The notes under the pieces: model-generated
The model's input: the letters and a program-made list of their open reading frames with translations, nothing else
What the model was told of the DNA's origin: nothing
The model's database searches: none
Shown: piece after piece, positions 59,137 through 64,000 of the stretch
Numbering within the stretch: position 1 is the first letter of the stretch
Layout of the letters: every line of letters begins with the position of its first letter
Source: Schistosoma haematobium
Lineage: Eukaryota > Platyhelminthes > Trematoda > Strigeidida > Schistosomatidae
Direction of reading: 5' to 3'
Assembly (NCBI RefSeq): GCF_000699445.3
Contig: NC_067198.1
Coordinates: 21,408,536-21,472,535, forward strand
Length of the DNA stretch: 64,000 nucleotides
Made by a program: the position numbers and the translations under genes

Positions 59137-59450
59137 ATACATATAAATCAAAATATATACATGATTATTAGTTGGTTCTGTTTTTAAGAAATTAATGCAA
59201 CATGTCAATGAGTTTAATCATTGAATATGAAGCATCTCGTTAATTCGTCGTAAAAACTATTATTCTAGTTACAAGTACCTGTTTAAAAATTGTCTGGTTG
59301 AAACCATATCAGCATTTCATAAATAAATTCATATTCTACTGCTTAACAATCATTCAGATATAATTTTAGATTTAACAAGGCAAGGAAATAAAAATGTATT
59401 AAAACATAGGATTCTATGCTACATATATCAATGTAATCAGAGAGGGGTTT
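59137..59450. other. Spacer, nothing recognised
   Basis: AT-rich; no supported feature. Confidence 0.4.
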
Positions 59451-59843
59451 TGTGTATATTGTATTAATTTAATAGTTGAATTCATAAGTCACTTGAAACT
59501 AGTTCTAGTAGGAAGCCGTGACCAGTGGAGTTCAATCAGGTCTGTTGTGAGATAGTAACTCACTGAAGGTAATGGTAGACTTGTGACTCGATTTCGTGGA
59601 TTGGTTGAAGTTAGGTATTAGCACCGTCGGATGCCAGCCAGCTCAGTGGTCTAGAGGTCAAGCGCTCGCGAGCGAGACTGATAGGTCGTTGGTTCGATTC
59701 TCGTGAGGCGGGATCATGGCTGCGCACTGCCGGGGAGTTTCATACTCGGACGAATCGCCCGTCCAGTGCTTCCAGGTTTTCCATGGTCGTACAGATTCAA
59801 CTGACTCAAAAATTCAACTATTAAAGTAATATATCAATAAACG
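59451..59843 (+). mobile_element. tRNA-like/hammerhead SINE with short inverted left end
   Basis: Begins with an inverted family end (AGGGGTTTTGTGTATATTG, TTAATAGTTGAATTCATAAG), which switches at CTAGTTCTAGTAGG to a full plus-strand unit. A box CAGCTCAGTGGTCTAGAGG, B box TTGGTTCGATTCTC, hammerhead remnant at about 59722-59770 with core CCGGGGA and GAAT for GAAA, predicted inactive. Tail ends TCAACTATTAAAG. Confidence 0.8.
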
Positions 59844-61407
59844 TAGTATCATAAAAAGCCGGATTGTTCATCGGTAAAAAGTATGCTGTACTTATCAAAT
59901 TTACGTTAAAGTTAAGATCACAGTTCGCATGGTGTTTTTCTAGATAATTGCAGTGGCTGTCCTAGAATATTTAAAGAAATGATTGTCATTATGTAATATA
60001 ATAATGTTTTATTGAACAACTAAGAAAAATAAAACTCAGGCATTTTGAGTAGAACTCATTGAGTTGTAATCAAGATTAAACGAATAATGACAAAATAATG
60101 TTATGTACATTTTACTTCTTCCATGAAAACAGGTTTTAAATTACATATATCAGATTTAGACCCCCACCCTCTTATTTCTATGGCCTATAAGAAACAAAAG
60201 AGGACGGGATTATGAATTCTAAAAATATATCTACTTTCTTATGTATATTCAAATGCTTAATTTGTGACATATAATGTTTACTTACTTATCCCTGTTTGTA
60301 ATTATGATAATGTTATACTGTATAATAGAATGAACATCAGTGAACATCAACTCGTAGAAAAAGTTTTGGAATTTATTAAACTACGTCCCAACTCCGTATT
60401 CATTAATATATATTTTTGTATAAATGAAGTTTTTCTTTCATTGCTCACCTTTTTTTCTATCCAATGTAACTTCTCAGCTCTACAATGGAGCAACGACATC
60501 AAACTTATCGGATAATTGAGAACAATAAGATATTGCACTCTCCAAGCTTTTTAAGACATAAATAAAGTATACAGACCATTGTAATTCTTGAATAATTATC
60601 TAGGTCTACGAAACTAAAAGTATATATTCTTCCATTTTTAAAAAATTAAGATTAACTGTTTAAAGTTCTGATTAGCTAATTTTGTGGTTTACTTCTTTAC
60701 TCAAAATAAAAGTTTCACTGACATGCCATGCATCAAATGTAGTCTCCTTGATGCTTGGAAGTAATTTTGTTTTCGTCAGATTTGTAACAAATATATCAGC
60801 AAGAAACGGTCAGATGCACATGTAATCTGCTTGACAATATAATTAATAATTGAATTTTAGCGGAGTGCTTTTAATAAATTCTCAGTGTATTATAATTTTA
60901 ATGCTTCTCTCAGTCGGAAAGCCTTACAAACTCAATGCTTACATACAATCAAAATGACCAGACCTGTTTAAGCATTCCTATTAACATTTTAACTGAAATT
61001 ACAAATAATGTAACCTTAGCACCATAAGTTTATTTCCTTTTGATATAAATGGCATTTCCACCTGGTCGTTATTTATGTTACCACTGGTATTGGTTAATTC
61101 TGATTATTTTAAATTCAGTTTTCTTCTATGAAAAGGTATCATTAAAACCTTATCACTGAAAACTAAACATGTCCCATGTCTGTGAAGCAAGAATTAATTA
61201 AAGTTTGTCGAATTAAAGATAAAAAGTAGACAGGTCAAAAGTAATTAGAAAACATGAAGTTAAAGGAGAGTGAATTAAATTTTCTTATCAATCCTCTCAT
61301 GATAGTTGAAAGTTATAAATTTGAAAATGTTGAATCGAAACACGTCTCAAAAACGGACACTTTATTTACTCAAAGATCAGCCAATAAAGTGAAGGTGTAT
61401 CAAACTG
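59844..61407. other. Gene-poor AT-rich DNA
   Basis: Overlapping frames at 60264-60538 on both strands have no support; nothing shared with other parts of the window. Confidence 0.4.
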
Positions 61408-61560
61408 ACTAGTCCCATATAGAATGAAACGAAGCTCTTGGATTCCACTACTAGTTACTATTAAACTTTAATGAAAATTGACCGCGGCTTGATGGCAATA
61501 TCGGTGGAGTCCATTCAGGGTTCAAATACGGAAAAACGGATCAACCAATTACATTTTTAT
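61408..61560 (+). mobile_element. Family B hammerhead repeat remnant
   Basis: Plus-strand CTGACTAGTCCCATATAGAA, TGAAACG, then TTGGATTCCACTACTAGTTA: the family B hammerhead with G8 changed to U and a degraded stem III. A B-box-like GGGTTCAAATAC follows near 61530, after the ribozyme instead of before it. Confidence 0.6.
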
Positions 61561-61914
61561 ACCAACAACGGAAGGATATTTATAGTAAAACTCTACCAAT
61601 CTACACAAATATTCGACTTCTAAAATCTATTTTACTGTGATCAGGTAGTACATGAAAATTATATAATAATATGATAGCTTTTTGCCAGATAATAATAACA
61701 TTTTGATTGTGTAACAGATGGTATGATATCTAGTTTAACTAAACTCCTCAGAAGTTTAGATAATTCAACTGTTCTAAAGTCATTAGTATGTACGCTCTCT
61801 AAATAATTTTCATTGGATTCTTTCAAATTATATAATACGTTTAGAATGAAAATAGATAAATTTGTCACTATTATTTAACAATTTAGCTATTAATAATTAA
61901 GTAAAATAACTCCG
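61561..61914. other. Spacer, nothing recognised
   Basis: AT-rich; a minus-strand frame at 61659-61868 is unsupported. Confidence 0.4.
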
Positions 61915-62144
61915 TCTGGAGCCCCTCCCCGGGCTACTGCCGGTCCCAAGCCCGGATAAAAGAGGAGGGTTGAGCATGGGGTTAGCGTCCCCATCACGTA
62001 GAAAACTAACTCGCTAAAAAAACGCTAACCAGAAAAAATTATTCAAACCTTTTAAACTCTGCCCTGGGAGTCAGAAGGTCTTCATTTAGAAGAAATATGA
62101 CGCCTCATGATGAAAGCTGAGTTCCTTCGGAAGCTACGAGGCCG
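61915..62144 (+). promoter_or_regulatory. 5' UTR of the RTE-like element
   Basis: Contains GTCCCAAGCCCGGATAAA and AGGAGGGTTGAGC, a motif I recall near the start of RTE elements in several animal and plant groups. Self-complementary parts: CCGGGCT with AGCCCGG, ATGGGG with CCCCAT, and GGTTAGCG with CGCTAACC. It may act as an internal promoter or structured RNA; I could not fit it to a hepatitis-delta-like ribozyme fold. Confidence 0.55.
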
Positions 62145-63896
62145 ATGCCCCTTCTGGCAACCAGAGCAACCATTTATTTAGGTACATGGAATGTTCGTAC
62201 AATGTGGGACACCGGAAGAGCCTTCCAAATTGCTTCAGAAATGAGAAGATACAACCTAGAAGTGATTGGGATCAGTGAAACACATTGGACACAAGTTGGA
62301 CAACAACGACTAACTTCAGGAGAGCTTCTGTTATACTCCGGCCATGAAGAAGAAAATGCACCACATACACAAGGAGTTGCATTGATGCTGTCCAAACAAG
62401 CACAAAATGCACTTCTGGTATGGGAATCTCATGGACCAAGGATCAACAAAGCCTCCTTCAAAACAAAGAAAGAGGGCATTTCAATGAACATTATCCAATG
62501 CTATGCGCCCACCAACGACTACAATGAAGACGATAAAGATCAATTCTACAATAGGCTGCAGTCAATCATCAAGAAGTGCCCAACAAAGGACCTGACCATT
62601 CTGATGGGAGATTTCAATGCCAAGGTTGGAACGGACAACACCGGATATGAAGACATGATGGAACGACACGGACTGGGAGAAAGGAACGAAAATGGTGGGA
62701 GATTCGCAAACCTATGTGCCTTCAATAAACTGGTCATAGGCGGCACTATATTCCCACATAAGCGCATTCACAAAAGCACATGGACTTCACCGAATCACAC
62801 TACACAAAACCAAATCGACCATATCTGCATCAACAAAATGTTCAGGAGGACGATGGAGGACGTGAGAACAAAGAGAGGGGCTGACATAGCATCAGATCAT
62901 CACTTGCTGGTCGCCAAGATGAAATTGAAACTCAAGAAGCACTGGACAACAGGGCGGAAAATATCACAAAAGTTCAATACATCCTTTCTTCGGGATACTG
63001 ACAAACTCAACAAATTCAAGATAGTCCTCATCAATAAGTTCAAGGCCTTTCATCATCTACTCGATGGAGAAGGAACTACTATGGAGAGCAACTGGAAATG
63101 GATCAAAGAAGCAATCACTTCAACATGCCATGAGGTTCTGGACCACAAGAAGCACCATCACAAGGAATGGATCACTCTTGATACACTGGATAAAATTCAA
63201 GAAAGGAGGAAGAAGCAGACAGCAATCAATACCAGCCGAACAAGAGCAGAGAAAGTCAAGGCACAAGCTGAATACACAGCAGTAAACAAACAAGTGAAGA
63301 GGAGCATCAGAACTGACAAACGTAAATATGTGGGAGACTCAGCAATGACGGCACAAAAGGCTGTAAGAGAAGGAAACATGAGAGAACTGTATGACACAAC
63401 AAAGAAACTGTCTGGAAATCACCGTAAACCAGAACGACCAGTGAAAAGCAAGGAAGGCAATGTAATCATCAACACTGAAGAACAACGAAACAGGTGGGTA
63501 GAACACTTCGAAGAACTCTTGAATCGACCAGCCCCACTGAATCCACCCAACATCGAAGCAGCACACACGGACTTCCCAATCAATGTTGGCCCACCAACAA
63601 TTGAAGAAATCAGAATGGCCGTTAGACAAATCAAGAGTGGCAAAGCAGCAGGACCAGACAACAGTCCAGCAGAGGCACTGAAAGCAGACGTAGAGGCAAC
63701 TGCAAAGATACTCCCTATTCTCTTCAATAATATTTGGGATGAGGAACAAGTACCAAGAGACTGGAAAGAAGGACTTCTGGTCAAAATACCGAAGAAAGGG
63801 CATTTCAGCAAGTGTGACAACTACAGGCGCATCACTCTTCTCTCAATACCGGGAAAAGTCTTCAACAGGATATTGTTAAACAGGATGAAGGACTGA
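62145..63896 (+). CDS. RTE-like endonuclease/reverse transcriptase, interrupted
   Basis: 583 codons from the first ATG after an in-frame stop at 62118. Residues about 11-260 form an apurinic-type endonuclease: GTWNVRTM (13-20), GISETHW with the catalytic Glu (42-48), QCYAPTND (118-125), MGDFNAKVG (154-162), and SDHHLLVAKM with the catalytic Asp-His (250-259). Residues about 490-583 begin the reverse transcriptase (KSGKAAGPD, RDWKEG, IPKKG, NYRRITLLSIPGKVFNRIL). The enzyme nicks target DNA and copies the element RNA there. A TGA at 63894-63896 interrupts the frame; translation after it (VDAQLRDQQAGFRKDR) continues the family sequence in the same frame. Confidence 0.92.
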   Translation: MPLLATRATIYLGTWNVRTMWDTGRAFQIASEMRRYNLEVIGISETHWTQVGQQRLTSGELLLYSGHEEENAPHTQGVALMLSKQAQNALLVWESHGPRINKASFKTKKEGISMNIIQCYAPTNDYNEDDKDQFYNRLQSIIKKCPTKDLTILMGDFNAKVGTDNTGYEDMMERHGLGERNENGGRFANLCAFNKLVIGGTIFPHKRIHKSTWTSPNHTTQNQIDHICINKMFRRTMEDVRTKRGADIASDHHLLVAKMKLKLKKHWTTGRKISQKFNTSFLRDTDKLNKFKIVLINKFKAFHHLLDGEGTTMESNWKWIKEAITSTCHEVLDHKKHHHKEWITLDTLDKIQERRKKQTAINTSRTRAEKVKAQAEYTAVNKQVKRSIRTDKRKYVGDSAMTAQKAVREGNMRELYDTTKKLSGNHRKPERPVKSKEGNVIINTEEQRNRWVEHFEELLNRPAPLNPPNIEAAHTDFPINVGPPTIEEIRMAVRQIKSGKAAGPDNSPAEALKADVEATAKILPILFNNIWDEEQVPRDWKEGLLVKIPKKGHFSKCDNYRRITLLSIPGKVFNRILLNRMKD

Positions 63897-64000
63897 GTAG
63901 ACGCCCAACTTCGAGATCAACAGGCAGGATTCCGTAAGGATAGACCGTGTACAGACCGAATCGCAACTCTACGGATCATTGTTGAACAATCAATTGAATG

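Larger units (their letters stand above)
61915..64000 (+). mobile_element. RTE/SR2-like non-LTR retrotransposon, 5' half, runs off the window
   Basis: Abruptly GC-rich relative to its flank. It starts with a structured 5' region, then the long ORF below, and continues past the window edge. Base composition and an almost clean frame over 583 codons suggest a much younger insertion than the three RTE tails elsewhere in the window. The 3' end is not visible, so full length cannot be judged. Confidence 0.88.

Noticed and set aside
25551..59843. CRISPR-like or satellite array from the many similar repeats
   Set aside because: Copies are dispersed, in both orientations and variably truncated; there is no regular spacing or spacer set.
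61915..62144. Hepatitis-delta-like ribozyme at the RTE 5' end
   Set aside because: The only strong candidate for P2 (CCGGGCT/AGCCCGG) encloses too few bases for P3, P1 and P4.
62546..63820. Minus-strand frames of 73-154 codons under the RTE ORF
   Set aside because: They are antisense shadows of a well-conserved plus-strand endonuclease/reverse transcriptase and show no family motif.

Overview
The window looks like nuclear DNA of a blood fluke (genus Schistosoma or a close trematode). It is strongly AT-rich and packed with decayed repeats of kinds known from schistosomes: RTE/SR2-like and CR1-like non-LTR retrotransposons, gypsy-type LTR elements and solo LTRs, and tRNA-like short repeats that carry hammerhead-ribozyme motifs (Sm-alpha type). 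I cannot fix the species from sequence alone. There is no sign of bacterial operons, CRISPR arrays, rRNA or genuine tRNA genes.

One host protein gene is well supported. It is a FAM161-family (UPF0564) centriole/cilium protein on the + strand, 19002-30873, in nine exons whose junction phases all agree. They encode about 677 residues, followed by an AATAAA signal. Introns 5 to 8 each carry a tRNA-like repeat. Three further stretches could be exons of unknown genes, at low confidence: 8191-8490 (+), 35021-35227 (+) and 47872-48123 (+).

Layout. 1-12 kb: an RTE tail, a 3' LTR remnant, two inverted-dimer (fold-back) tRNA-like/hammerhead elements, a long TA tract, a MITE, a possible exon pair and a near-perfect 29-bp-arm palindrome. 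12.4-17.3 kb: a nearly complete but inactivated gypsy-type element on the - strand, with two 186-bp LTRs and a polypurine tract, interrupted by a solo LTR of another family with an AGGG target duplication. 17.9-18.2 kb: a CR1-like tail. 19-31 kb: the FAM161 gene. 31-61 kb: gene-poor DNA with many repeats, including two nearly identical ~400-bp hammerhead-type copies 3.4 kb apart, solo LTRs with clean 4-bp target duplications (GTAG, ATAC), a second hammerhead family, and two copies of an unnamed (AAT)n-tailed element. 61.9-64 kb: the 5' half of an RTE/SR2-like retrotransposon with a 583-codon ORF (endonuclease plus start of reverse transcriptase), broken by one in-frame stop.

The most interesting pattern is the set of fold-back elements. 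Each arm has a tRNA-like pol III promoter near the centre and a hammerhead motif near the outer end, so the two arms would be transcribed outward. In at least two copies the arms share substitutions not seen in other copies, so one arm was probably made from the other, or the arms convert each other.
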